A stretch of 6,166 nucleotides of DNA, from contig CANGSD010000085.1 of assembly GCA_947455875.1 (NCBI GenBank), positions 1 to 6,166 on the forward strand, given 5' to 3'. This stretch comes from Comamonadaceae bacterium (lineage in GTDB: Bacteria > Pseudomonadota > Gammaproteobacteria > Burkholderiales > Burkholderiaceae). The notes below the pieces were generated by a model. It was not told the origin of the DNA. It made no database searches and worked only from the letters and a program-made list of their open reading frames with translations. Shown piece after piece: positions 1-6,166 of this stretch. Position numbers and translations under genes: made by a program. Positions within the stretch are counted from its first letter, which is position 1. Every line of letters begins with the position of its first letter.

Positions 1-410
1 GCATCGGCGGGATGGTCCAGTACGAGGGCGACGAGACCGCCGCCAAGGACGTGGCCATGCACGTGGCCGCCATGAAGCCCGTGGCCCTGACCAGCAACGA
101 TGTGCCGGCCGAACTGATCGCCAAGGAGCGCTCTGTTGCTGAAGCCAAGGCCGCCGAGTCGGGCAAGCCCGCCGACATCGCCGCCAAGATGATCGAAGGT
201 TCGGTGCAGAAATACCTCAAGGAGGTGTCCCTGTTCAACCAGTCCTTCGTCAAGAATGACAAGCAGACCGTCGAACAGATGCTCAAGGCCGCCGGCACCA
301 CCGTGAAGGGTTTCACCCTGTACGTGGTGGGCGAGGGCATTGAGAAGAAGGTTGACGATTTCGCCGCCGAAGTGGCGGCCCAGGTCGCCGCCGCCAAGGG
401 CAGCGCCTGA
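1..410 (+). CDS. tsf: Elongation factor Ts, C-terminal part (5' end outside window)
   Basis: EF-Ts is the cytoplasmic guanine-nucleotide exchange factor that releases GDP from EF-Tu during translation elongation. The reading frame is open from the left edge (first whole codon at 3) to the TGA at 408-410, giving 135 residues, about half of a family member of roughly 280-300 residues. Recognisable family segments are AMHVAAMKP, the stretch [29 protein letters not shown] and [20 protein letters not shown] near the C-terminus. These match the end of the dimerisation core and the C-terminal module. The N-terminal domain and TDVFV-type motif that contact EF-Tu lie upstream of the window. The ATG at 12 is an internal methionine, not the start. 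In related genomes rpsB precedes tsf, and pyrH follows here as expected. A short tandem duplication places a second in-frame TGA at 423-425. Identity is very sure; only the 5' extent is unknown. Confidence 0.97.
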   Translation, partial: IGGMVQYEGDETAAKDVAMHVAAMKPVALTSNDVPAELIAKERSVAEAKAAESGKPADIAAKMIEGSVQKYLKEVSLFNQSFVKNDKQTVEQMLKAAGTTVKGFTLYVVGEGIEKKVDDFAAEVAAQVAAAKGSA

Positions 411-430
411 TCCCCTGGAGCCTGATCCCC
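405..430 (+). repeat. 11-bp direct repeat across the tsf stop codon
   Basis: The 11-mer GCCTGATCCCC occurs at 405-415 and again, perfectly, at 420-430, a 15-bp period. Because 15 is a multiple of three, the second copy carries another TGA (423-425) in frame with the tsf stop (408-410). This looks like a small tandem duplication at the end of tsf. Whether it does anything is unknown. Confidence 0.7.
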
Positions 431-452
431 CGCTAAACTCGACCCCTACTAC

Positions 453-457
453 AGGAG
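453..457 (+). promoter_or_regulatory. Ribosome binding site of pyrH
   Basis: AGGAG lies nine bases before the ATG at 467, a normal Shine-Dalgarno distance. It supports that ATG as the pyrH start. It is one of only two clear Shine-Dalgarno sequences in the window. Confidence 0.8.
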
Positions 458-466
458 CCCGCACCC

Positions 467-1189
467 ATGCCCGACGCCCAGCCCGCCCACAAGCGCATCT
501 TGCTGAAGTTGTCGGGTGAGGCGCTGATGGGCGACGACGCCTTCGGCATCAACCGCGCGACCATCGTGCGGATGGTGCAGGAGGTGGCGCAGGTGGTGAA
601 CATGGGCGTGCAGGTGGCGGTGGTGATCGGCGGGGGCAATATCTTCCGCGGTGTGGCCGGCGGCTCGGTCGGTATGGACCGTGCCACCGCCGACTACATG
701 GGCATGCTGGCCACCGTCATGAACGCGCTGGCCCTGGCCGACGCCATGGACAAGCAGGGCCTGACGGCCCGCGTGATGTCGGCTATCGGCATCGAGCAGG
801 TGGTCGAGCCCTACGTCCGGCCCAAAGCCTTGCAGTACCTCGAAGAAGGCAAGGTCGTCATCTTTGCTGCGGGCACCGGCAATCCCTTCTTCACCACCGA
901 CACCGCTGCCGCCCTGCGTGGCGCCGAGATCGGGGCCGAGGTGGTACTCAAGGCCACCAAGGTCGATGGTGTCTACACCGCCGACCCCAAGAAGGACCCG
1001 ACAGCCACTCTGTACGACAAGATCAGTTTCGACGAGGCCATGGCCCAGAACCTGGGCATCATGGATGCCACCGCCTTCGCTTTGTGCCGCGATCAGAAGC
1101 TGCCGATTCGTGTGTTCTCGATTTTCAAGAACGGCGCGCTGCGTCGTGTGGTGATGGGCCAGGATGAAGGCACCCTGGTCTACGTCTGA
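467..1189 (+). CDS. pyrH: UMP kinase (uridylate kinase)
   Basis: UMP kinase phosphorylates UMP to UDP with ATP in the cytoplasm, feeding UTP and CTP synthesis. The bacterial enzyme is a hexamer of the amino-acid kinase fold, typically activated by GTP and inhibited by UTP. The 240-residue product has the usual family length. It shows the N-terminal phosphate-binding KLSGEAL (14-20), the glycine loop GGGNIFRG (55-62), [17 protein letters not shown] (71-87), the UMP-binding [15 protein letters not shown] (137-151) and the nucleotide-binding [14 protein letters not shown] (162-175). The C-terminal segment [20 protein letters not shown] closely resembles the E. coli protein. The ATG has a good AGGAG upstream. 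The gene lies 56 bases after tsf and 18 bases before frr, so co-transcription with frr is likely. I saw no convincing separate promoter in the tsf-pyrH gap. All expected motifs are intact. Confidence 0.98.
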   Translation: MPDAQPAHKRILLKLSGEALMGDDAFGINRATIVRMVQEVAQVVNMGVQVAVVIGGGNIFRGVAGGSVGMDRATADYMGMLATVMNALALADAMDKQGLTARVMSAIGIEQVVEPYVRPKALQYLEEGKVVIFAAGTGNPFFTTDTAAALRGAEIGAEVVLKATKVDGVYTADPKKDPTATLYDKISFDEAMAQNLGIMDATAFALCRDQKLPIRVFSIFKNGALRRVVMGQDEGTLVYV

Positions 1190-1195
1190 CCTCAC

Positions 1196-1200
1196 AGGAA
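1196..1200 (+). promoter_or_regulatory. Ribosome binding site of frr
   Basis: AGGAA lies seven bases before the frr ATG at 1208, just after the pyrH stop (1187-1189). It supports this start and independent ribosome loading on frr. Confidence 0.75.
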
Positions 1201-1207
1201 CCCTGAC

Positions 1208-1771
1208 ATGAGCACGATTGCCGAGATCAAGAAATCCACCGAGGGCAAGATGGACCAGTCCATCGCCTCGTTCAAGAACAACCTCACCAAGATCCGCACG
1301 GGCCGGGCGAACCCCGCCATGCTCGATTCGGTGCAGGTCGACTACTACGGCTCCATGGTTCCGATCAGCCAGGTCGCCAACGTGGCCCTGCTCGATCCCC
1401 GCACGATCAGCGTGCAGCCCTGGGAAAAGGGCATGGGCGCCAAGATCGAGAAGGCCATTCGCGACAGCGACCTGGGCCTGAACCCTGCCGCCATGGGCGA
1501 CCTCATTCGGGTGCCGATGCCGCCCATGAGCGAAGAGCGTCGCAAGGAGATGACCAAGCTGGTGCGCACCGAGGGTGAGAGTGGCAAGGTCGCCATCCGC
1601 AACCTGCGCCGCGACGCCAACGATCACGTGAAAAAACTCGTCAAGGACAAGCTCGCCTCCGAAGACGATCAAAAGCGCGCCGAAGCCGACATCCAGAAGG
1701 TGACCGACCGGCACATCGCCGAGATCGACGCCTTGGTGGCGGCCAAGGAGCAGGAGATCATGGCCGTCTGA
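1208..1771 (+). CDS. frr: Ribosome recycling factor (RRF)
   Basis: RRF works with EF-G and IF-3 to split the post-termination ribosome and release mRNA and tRNA. The 187-residue product matches the usual length of about 185. Domain I is the three-helix bundle built from the N-terminal helix (about 1-30) and the two long C-terminal helices (about 105-187). Domain II is the beta/alpha insert of about 31-104. Family segments include RTGRANP (30-36), DYYGS (46-49 plus the preceding D), VQPWEK (69-74), SDLGLNP (87-93), [17 protein letters not shown] (101-117), RNLRRDAND (131-139) and the LKDK-type helix near 144-149. Arg/Glu-rich helical stretches agree with the tRNA-mimic shape. The start has an AGGAA seven bases upstream. 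The pyrH-frr pair is highly conserved in bacteria. The stop codon sits in the loop of a perfect 8-bp inverted repeat. Confidence 0.98.
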   Translation: MSTIAEIKKSTEGKMDQSIASFKNNLTKIRTGRANPAMLDSVQVDYYGSMVPISQVANVALLDPRTISVQPWEKGMGAKIEKAIRDSDLGLNPAAMGDLIRVPMPPMSEERRKEMTKLVRTEGESGKVAIRNLRRDANDHVKKLVKDKLASEDDQKRAEADIQKVTDRHIAEIDALVAAKEQEIMAV

Positions 1772-1780
1772 TCGGCCATG
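1759..1780 (+). other. Perfect 8-bp hairpin enclosing the frr stop codon
   Basis: CATGGCCG (1759-1766) is the reverse complement of CGGCCATG (1773-1780). The loop is six bases, TCTGAT, and contains the frr TGA (1769-1771). Six of the eight pairs are G-C, so the RNA stem should be stable. No run of T follows, so this is not a standard intrinsic terminator. Possible roles are mRNA protection, modulation of coupling to uppS, or none. The structure is seen in the sequence; the function is unknown. Confidence 0.6.
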
Positions 1781-1818
1781 CGCTGCCTGTACCCACCCCC
1801 CTGGCCGGCCCTGATCCC

Positions 1819-2538
1819 TTGAGCCCCGTCCCGCACCACATTGCCATCGTGATGGATGGCAACGGCCGCTGGGCCTCCCGCCGGATGCTGCCGCGCGTGG
1901 CGGGCCACAAGATGGGCCTGGATGCGCTGCGCAATTGCGTGCGCCGCTGCGGCGACATTGGCGTGAACGTCCTCACCGTCTTCGCGTTTTCCTCCGAAAA
2001 CTGGAAACGTCCGATCGAAGAGGTTTCGGGCCTCCTGGATCTCCTGGCCATGGCGCTCGCGCGTGAAGTGCCCCTCTTACAGGCCGAAGGCGTGCGCATC
2101 CACTTCATCGGTGACCGCTCGGGGCTACCGGCCAAGATGCAGGCCGGCCTGGCCCAGGCCGAGGCTCTGACGGCTGGCAACAACCGTCTGGTGTTCAACG
2201 TCTGCTTCAACTACGGCGGTCGCTGGGACATCGCGCAGGCGGCCGCCCGCCTAGCCGCCGAGGGCCGCCCGATCACCGAGGCCAGCCTGGGCGCGGCCAC
2301 CGCCCTGGCGCATGTGCCCGATCCCGACCTTGTGATCCGCACCGGCGGCGAGCATCGCATCAGCAACTTCTTGCTGTGGCAATCGGCCTATGCCGAATTC
2401 CATTTTTCCGAGAAGCTCTGGCCCGAGTTCGATGCGCAGGCGCTGGACGCGGCCATCGCCGATTTCAACCAGCGCGAACGGCGCTTTGGCAAGACCTCGG
2501 ACCAGGTCCGCGGCGCGCCCCATCGCGAGGCCGCCTAG
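1819..2538 (+). CDS. uppS: Undecaprenyl diphosphate synthase (cis-prenyltransferase), TTG start
   Basis: UppS condenses eight isopentenyl diphosphates in cis onto farnesyl diphosphate to give C55 undecaprenyl diphosphate, the carrier lipid precursor for peptidoglycan and O-antigen. It acts in the cytoplasm at the inner membrane. The 239-residue product carries the signature IAIVMDGNGRWA (8-19), with catalytic Mg-binding Asp13, then FAFSSENW (55-62), FNVCFNYGGRWDI (126-138), the diphosphate-binding RTGGEHRISNFLLWQ (174-188), and Glu193 and WPEF (201-204) near the C-terminus. The start is a TTG. I found no in-frame ATG or GTG back to about 1690, well inside frr, and the next one (GTG at 1849) would cut into the signature strand. 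No Shine-Dalgarno sequence is visible before it. A 14-codon frame from ATG 1778 ends in a TGA that overlaps this TTG. Function is very sure, and the exact start fairly sure. Confidence 0.96.
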   Translation: MSPVPHHIAIVMDGNGRWASRRMLPRVAGHKMGLDALRNCVRRCGDIGVNVLTVFAFSSENWKRPIEEVSGLLDLLAMALAREVPLLQAEGVRIHFIGDRSGLPAKMQAGLAQAEALTAGNNRLVFNVCFNYGGRWDIAQAAARLAAEGRPITEASLGAATALAHVPDPDLVIRTGGEHRISNFLLWQSAYAEFHFSEKLWPEFDAQALDAAIADFNQRERRFGKTSDQVRGAPHREAA

Positions 2539-2573
2539 GCCCCCACCGATCGCTCGGGCGGCACACGCGATTC

Positions 2574-3431
2574 ATGCTCAAGCAACGCATCATCACCGCC
2601 GTCCTGCTCCTGGCCATCCTGCTGCCAGCGCTGTTCTGGCCCTCGCCCATGCCTTTTGCGTGTGTGGTGCTGGTGATGCTGGCGGCCGGGGCGTGGGAGT
2701 GGGGCCGGCTCAATGGTTTGTCGCAGGCGGGTTCTTGGGCCTGCATGGGCACGTGCCTGGCGCTGTGCCTGCTGTCCTGGTCCTTCGGCCTGGTGGAACA
2801 GTCCTTGCCCTTGCTGTGGATCGCGGCGTCGGCGTTGTGGGTGCTGGGCGGGGCTTGGATCCTGCATCGAGGCGTGGCCGGTTGGCCCGGTGTGCCCCAG
2901 GTCCTGCGCCTGTGCGGTGGTATCGCCGCGCTGTGGCTGACCTGGCTGGCCGTGGCTCAGGCCCGCGTCATCGGCATCAATTTCTTGTTGTCCATCTTCG
3001 TGCTGGTGTGGGTGGCGGATGTCGCAGCGTATTTCGCCGGGCGGGCCTTCGGCCTGAAGTTCACGCAGCGCCGGCTTGCGCCGGCCATCAGCCCCGGCAA
3101 GAGCTGGGAAGGCGTCTGGGGTGGCATGGCCGGTGTTCTGCTGCTGGCCCTGGTCTGGTGCCAGGCCGACGCCCACTGGCAGGCCCCGGTGCACAGTCTC
3201 TACACCGTCCTGGCGGGACAGGGCATGGGCTTGCTGGTGATCGCGGTGGTGTTTCTGGCGGCCATGAGCGTGCTGGGGGACCTGCTGGAGTCGCTGGTCA
3301 AACGCAGTGCCGGCGCCAAGGACTCCAGCCGTCTGCTGCCCGGGCACGGTGGTGTGCTCGATCGGGTCGACGCCTTGCTCCCCACGCTGCCTCTGGCCAT
3401 GATGCTGCATTCCCTCACGCATTTCGGATGA
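2574..3431 (+). CDS. cdsA: Phosphatidate cytidylyltransferase (CDP-diglyceride synthase)
   Basis: CdsA is an integral inner-membrane enzyme that joins CTP and phosphatidic acid to form CDP-diacylglycerol, the precursor of all major phospholipids. The product has 285 residues, the same length as E. coli CdsA. Most of the chain is hydrophobic, with several membrane segments, beginning with about 6-22 and 27-41. Conserved parts are WVADVAAYFAGRAFG (146-160), SPGKSWEGVWGG (173-184) and the family signature region of about 235-267. That region contains GD (235-236), KR (243-244), KD (249-250), PGHGG (256-260) and DRVD (263-266), including the acidic metal-binding residues. The frame stays open upstream into uppS, but the ATG at 2574 gives the standard N-terminus with the first membrane helix directly after MLKQR. 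No clear Shine-Dalgarno sequence precedes it. It lies 35 bases after uppS and its stop overlaps the dxr start, consistent with one operon. Confidence 0.97.
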   Translation: MLKQRIITAVLLLAILLPALFWPSPMPFACVVLVMLAAGAWEWGRLNGLSQAGSWACMGTCLALCLLSWSFGLVEQSLPLLWIAASALWVLGGAWILHRGVAGWPGVPQVLRLCGGIAALWLTWLAVAQARVIGINFLLSIFVLVWVADVAAYFAGRAFGLKFTQRRLAPAISPGKSWEGVWGGMAGVLLLALVWCQADAHWQAPVHSLYTVLAGQGMGLLVIAVVFLAAMSVLGDLLESLVKRSAGAKDSSRLLPGHGGVLDRVDALLPTLPLAMMLHSLTHFG

Positions 3432-4618
3432 ACACCCAACGCATCGCCGTTCTCGGCTCGACTGGCTCCATCGGCACCCAGACCCTGGACGTCGTCGCAC
3501 GGCATCCCGATCGCTTCGAAGTCTTTGCCCTGTCGGCGGCCCGCCAAGTCGACCTGATGCTGCAACAGTGCGCGCGCTTTCGCCCGACGCTGGCGGTGAT
3601 GGCCGATCCCGCAGCGGCTGGCGAGCTCGCCTCGCGCTTGGCCGCCGAGGGTTTGCCGACACGGGTCTTGCAAGGCGCTGGCGCCCTCGAGGAAGTCGCC
3701 GCCCACCCGCGCGTCGATGCGGTGATGGCGGCCATCGTCGGCGCCGCCGGCCTGGCCTCTTGCCTGGCTGCGGCCCGTGCGGGCAAGCGGCTGCTGCTGG
3801 CGAACAAGGAAGCCCTCGTGGTGGGTGGCGATGTGTTCCTGCAGGCCGTGCGAGAGGGCGGGGCGCGGCTGTTGCCGATCGACAGCGAGCATTCCGCGAT
3901 CTTCCAGTCGCTGCCCGAAGACCCCGCCACCTGGGACGCGCGGGTTGACAAGATCATCCTCACCGCCTCGGGCGGGCCGTTTCGCACCTGGGAGCCGGCG
4001 CGCTTGCGCGAGGTGACCCCCGATCAGGCCTGCGCCCACCCCAATTGGGTCATGGGCCGCAAGATCTCGGTCGATTCGGCCACCATGATGAACAAGGCGC
4101 TGGAGGTGATCGAGGCGCGGTATCTGTTTGGTCTGCCCCCCGAACGCCTGGAGGTGGTGATCCACCCCCAGAGCGTGATTCACTCGATGGTGCAGTACCG
4201 CGACACCTCGGTCGTCGCGCAATTGGGCACCCCGGATATGCGCGTGCCCATTGCCTACGGCCTGGCCTGGCCCGAGCGGGTCGCCTCCGGGGCCCAGCCC
4301 CTGGACTTTTCCAAGCTGGCCGATATGGCCTTTGAATCGCTGGACAGCCGCGGCCACCGCGCACGCTTTCCCGGCCTGCAACTGGCCTGGGACAGCCTGC
4401 GCGCGCCCTCGGGCACCACGGCGGTCCTCAATGCCGCCAACGAGATCGCTGTCGAGGCCTTCCTGGCGGGGCGGATCCGCTTTGACCAGATCCACGTGCT
4501 GAACCTGGCCACGCTCGAGGCTGTGGTGCCCGCACGCCCCGCAAGCCTGACCGATCTGCTGGCCCTGGACGCGCAGGCGCGCGCCGCCGCCGCCCAGGCG
4601 ATCAGCCGATTGACCTGA
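3428..4618 (+). CDS. dxr: 1-deoxy-D-xylulose 5-phosphate reductoisomerase
   Basis: Dxr (IspC) converts DXP to 2-C-methyl-D-erythritol 4-phosphate with NADPH and a divalent metal. This is the first committed step of the MEP isoprenoid pathway, and the enzyme is the target of fosmidomycin. The product has 396 residues, against 398 in E. coli. The NADPH-binding GSTGSIG is at 10-16 and LLANKEALVVGG at 123-134. The metal site IDSEH gives Asp152 and Glu154, with the third ligand Glu226 in NKALEVIEA. SGGPFR is at 181-186 and the active-site flap HPNWVMGRK at 204-212. IHPQSVIHSMV (245-255) and LNAANEI (334-340) are also typical. The ATG overlaps the cdsA stop as ATGA (3428-3431), so translation is probably coupled to cdsA, since no Shine-Dalgarno sequence is visible. 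The frame is open far upstream through cdsA, but those codons encode an arginine/proline/glycine-rich shadow with no family resemblance, so this is not a fusion. Confidence 0.98.
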   Translation: MNTQRIAVLGSTGSIGTQTLDVVARHPDRFEVFALSAARQVDLMLQQCARFRPTLAVMADPAAAGELASRLAAEGLPTRVLQGAGALEEVAAHPRVDAVMAAIVGAAGLASCLAAARAGKRLLLANKEALVVGGDVFLQAVREGGARLLPIDSEHSAIFQSLPEDPATWDARVDKIILTASGGPFRTWEPARLREVTPDQACAHPNWVMGRKISVDSATMMNKALEVIEARYLFGLPPERLEVVIHPQSVIHSMVQYRDTSVVAQLGTPDMRVPIAYGLAWPERVASGAQPLDFSKLADMAFESLDSRGHRARFPGLQLAWDSLRAPSGTTAVLNAANEIAVEAFLAGRIRFDQIHVLNLATLEAVVPARPASLTDLLALDAQARAAAAQAISRLT

Positions 4619-4636
4619 TTTTTCCGATCCGTCGCC

Positions 4637-6019
4637 ATGCTCACCGTTGTCGCTTTTTTGGTCGCCTTGGGTCTGCTGATCGCCGTGCACGAATACGGCC
4701 ACTACCGCGTGGCGGTGGCCTGCGATGTCAAGGTTCTGCGTTTCTCGATCGGCTTTGGCAAGGTGCTGGTGCGCTGGAAACCGCGCCGCCAGCGGCCGGG
4801 GCAGGACACCGAGTTCGTGATCAGCGCCTTTCCTCTGGGTGGCTACGTGCGCATGCTCGACGAGCGTGAAGGCGAGGTCGCATCGAACGAACGTGAATGG
4901 GCCTTCAACAACCGCCCCCTGCGCCAGCGCGCCGCCATCGTGGCGGCCGGTCCGTTGGCCAATCTGCTGCTGGCGGTGTTCCTCTATGCGCTGGTGGGCT
5001 GGAGCGGCTTCGAAGCGCCTCGGGCCGTTCTGGCCACGCCCGTGGCGGGCTCGCTGGCCGAGCGCGCCGGATTGGTCGGCGGCGAGCACGTGCGGGCTGC
5101 GGCCTTCGACGGTGGGGCACTCGAGCCGCTTGATTCCTTTGACGATCTGCGTTGGCTGCTCACGCGCGGGGCCCTGGACGGACGCGACGTGCGCCTGCAG
5201 GTCGAATCAGGTCCAGGTGGCCGCCAGCGTGAGGTGCTGCTGCCACTGGCCGGCATCGACGCGCGCGAGGCCGATGCCCGCCTGATTCGCCAGATCGGCC
5301 TGACCGGCCCGCTCACGCGACCCGTGCTGGGCGAGGTTATGGCGGGCGGTGCGGCCGAACGGGCCGGACTGCGCAAAGGCGATCAGGTGCTGGCGGTGGG
5401 CGGTCTGTCCATCGTCGATGGCCAGCAACTGCGCGAATGGATACGCGGCCAGGTCGCGGGCTCCCAGGGCGTGGCCTCGGATTGGCGCGTGCTGCGAGAA
5501 GGGCGCGAACTGTCGCTGCGCGTTACGCCAGACGTTCTCAGCGATCGCGCCGGCACGGGCCTGCCCGTGGGCCGCATCGGCGCGCTGGTGGGCGCGGCGC
5601 CCGAGATGGTGCAGGTGCAGCACGGCCCCCTGGAGGGACTGGGCAACGGCCTGGTGCGCACCTGGGACACCTCCATGCTGACCCTGCGCATGATGGGGCG
5701 CATGGTGGTGGGCGAGGCCTCGTTGAAAAATCTCAGTGGGCCTTTGACCATCGCCGATTACGCAGGCAAGTCGGCCAGCATGGGTCTGACCCAGTATCTG
5801 GTGTTTTTGGCCCTGATTAGCGTGAGTCTGGGGGTCTTGAACCTGCTGCCGCTGCCCATCTTGGATGGGGGGCACCTGATGTATTATCTTTGGGAGGCAG
5901 TGACCGGAAGCAGTGTGAGCGACGCCTGGATGGAGCGCCTGCAGCGCGGGGGTGTGGCGGTCCTGATCGGACTCATGTCCGTCGCCCTCTTCAACGACGT
6001 GACACGCTTCTTTGGTTGA
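4637..6019 (+). CDS. rseP: RIP zinc metalloprotease RseP (site-2 protease)
   Basis: RseP is an inner-membrane zinc protease that cuts membrane-spanning substrates within the bilayer. In E. coli it cleaves anti-sigma factor RseA after DegS and also clears remnant signal peptides. The 460-residue product is close to the usual 450. The first membrane helix (about 2-22) contains the zinc motif HEYGH (18-22) with catalytic Glu19. FSIGFG (36-41) and FPLGGYVRM (65-73) form the membrane-associated beta region. A second helix lies at about 99-121. Two PDZ domains follow, at about 127-205 and 225-300, the second with AGGAAERAGLRKGDQVLAV. The segment LSGPLTIADYAG (366-377) leads into a third helix with NLLPLPILDGG (402-412), whose Asp410 is the third zinc ligand. 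A last helix is at about 436-453. It starts 18 bases after dxr without a visible Shine-Dalgarno sequence. The substrate in this organism is inferred from the family. Confidence 0.97.
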   Translation: MLTVVAFLVALGLLIAVHEYGHYRVAVACDVKVLRFSIGFGKVLVRWKPRRQRPGQDTEFVISAFPLGGYVRMLDEREGEVASNEREWAFNNRPLRQRAAIVAAGPLANLLLAVFLYALVGWSGFEAPRAVLATPVAGSLAERAGLVGGEHVRAAAFDGGALEPLDSFDDLRWLLTRGALDGRDVRLQVESGPGGRQREVLLPLAGIDAREADARLIRQIGLTGPLTRPVLGEVMAGGAAERAGLRKGDQVLAVGGLSIVDGQQLREWIRGQVAGSQGVASDWRVLREGRELSLRVTPDVLSDRAGTGLPVGRIGALVGAAPEMVQVQHGPLEGLGNGLVRTWDTSMLTLRMMGRMVVGEASLKNLSGPLTIADYAGKSASMGLTQYLVFLALISVSLGVLNLLPLPILDGGHLMYYLWEAVTGSSVSDAWMERLQRGGVAVLIGLMSVALFNDVTRFFG

Positions 6020-6027
6020 ATCTTGCC

Positions 6028-6051
6028 GTCCGCCACGCCATCCCCGCGGAC
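6028..6051 (+). repeat. 6-bp inverted repeat between rseP and bamA
   Basis: GTCCGC (6028-6033) and GCGGAC (6046-6051) are perfect reverse complements around a 12-base loop, ending 13 bases before the bamA ATG. No T-run follows, so it does not look like a terminator. A stem of this size can arise by chance in GC-rich DNA. It is recorded because it occupies most of the 45-base gap. Confidence 0.35.
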
Positions 6052-6064
6052 TGACTCTGAATCC

Positions 6065-6166
6065 ATGAAGAAAAACATCAAGCGCCTTGCCGTACGGACC
6101 CTGGTGAGCCTGTCGACCATGGCCTTGGCCCTGCATGCCTGGGCGGTCGACCCGTTCAACATCCGC
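6065..6166 (+). CDS. bamA: Outer membrane protein assembly factor BamA, N-terminal end (3' end outside window)
   Basis: BamA is the outer-membrane barrel with periplasmic POTRA domains that folds and inserts other outer-membrane proteins. Only 34 codons are present and the frame is open at the window edge. They encode a Sec signal peptide: a basic N-region (MKKNIKR, further R at 11), a hydrophobic core of about 12-23, and a cleavage motif AWA (25-27) predicting cleavage after Ala27. The mature start VDPFNIR fits the beginning of POTRA1 in betaproteobacterial BamA, which continues into a DIRVEG-type strand. The position directly after rseP is the standard location of bamA. The in-frame stop of rseP (6017-6019) bounds the start upstream. 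TTG at 6023 is possible, but ATG 6065 gives a proper signal peptide. No strong Shine-Dalgarno sequence is visible. Identity rests on this short segment plus gene order. Confidence 0.9.
   Translation, partial: MKKNIKRLAVRTLVSLSTMALALHAWAVDPFNIR

Noticed and set aside
411..466. Possible promoter before pyrH, with TAAACT (434-439) as a -10 candidate
   Set aside because: The -10 matches the consensus at only four of six positions, and no acceptable -35 exists at 16-18 bases upstream. One such match is expected by chance.
449..1714. A 421-codon open frame on the - strand opposite pyrH and frr
   Set aside because: This is the same antisense artefact of high-GC codon use. It has a repetitive His/Gly/Leu-rich composition and no family motif, and it lies fully opposite two conserved genes.
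2390..4618. A 742-codon + strand frame that could be read as an N-terminal extension or fusion on Dxr
   Set aside because: Residues before the ATG at 3428 are an out-of-frame reading of uppS and cdsA. From 3428 the product has the exact Dxr length and N-terminus.
4600..4623. Terminator-like ATCAG/CTGAT stem followed by five T at the end of dxr
   Set aside because: The stem is only five pairs (six with a wobble), just two of them G-C, with a nine-base loop. It is too weak for an intrinsic terminator, and rseP starts 14 bases later.
3200..5089. A 629-codon open frame on the - strand, antisense to dxr and parts of cdsA and rseP
   Set aside because: It is a shadow of the strong third-position GC bias of the sense genes. 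Its translation is a low-complexity mix rich in H, G, Q and R with no recognisable domain, and the sense strand carries well-defined enzymes.
5880..6064. Search for a sigma-E type promoter ahead of bamA
   Set aside because: No GGAAC-type -35 with a suitably spaced -10 was seen by eye in the end of rseP or the gap. A promoter further upstream or outside this class cannot be excluded.
1..6166. A previously undescribed system in the window
   Set aside because: Nearly every base is accounted for by eight conserved core genes in their usual order. There are no foreign-looking segments, orphan genes, arrays or large non-coding regions.

Overview
This window is a GC-rich, tightly packed run of housekeeping genes, all on the + strand. 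The order is tsf (3' part) - pyrH - frr - uppS - cdsA - dxr - rseP - bamA (5' end). The same order is conserved in many Proteobacteria. The high GC content and the protein sequences suggest a betaproteobacterium, probably Burkholderiales and perhaps near Comamonadaceae. The family-level guess comes from remembered sequence character, not from a search.

Layout. Positions 1-410 hold the C-terminal part of elongation factor Ts. After a 56-nt gap come UMP kinase (467-1189) and ribosome recycling factor (1208-1771), both with recognisable Shine-Dalgarno sequences. A 47-nt gap containing a strong hairpin leads to undecaprenyl diphosphate synthase, which starts at a TTG (1819-2538). CDP-diglyceride synthase (2574-3431) follows and overlaps the start of DXP reductoisomerase (3428-4618) by four bases. 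The site-2 protease RseP (4637-6019) comes next. The first 34 codons of BamA, covering its signal peptide and the mature N-terminus, run from 6065 to the window edge. No gap between genes exceeds 60 bases. I saw no tRNA, rRNA, mobile element, CRISPR array, convincing promoter or convincing intrinsic terminator.

How the genes fit together. EF-Ts and RRF serve translation. PyrH supplies UDP, and so UTP and CTP, and CTP is the co-substrate of CdsA. Dxr makes the first committed intermediate of the MEP isoprenoid pathway. UppS extends those isoprenoids into the C55 carrier lipid for peptidoglycan and O-antigen. CdsA activates phosphatidic acid for phospholipid synthesis. RseP cleaves inner-membrane proteins, classically the anti-sigma factor RseA, in the response to outer-membrane protein stress, and BamA is the core outer-membrane protein insertase. 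The block therefore links protein synthesis to envelope construction.

I found no new biological system. The points worth a second look are small and lie between genes. They are a tandem duplication that gives tsf a second in-frame stop, a hairpin that places the frr stop codon in its loop, a possible 14-codon leader with a polyproline motif whose stop overlaps the TTG start of uppS, and the lack of visible Shine-Dalgarno sequences from uppS onward.
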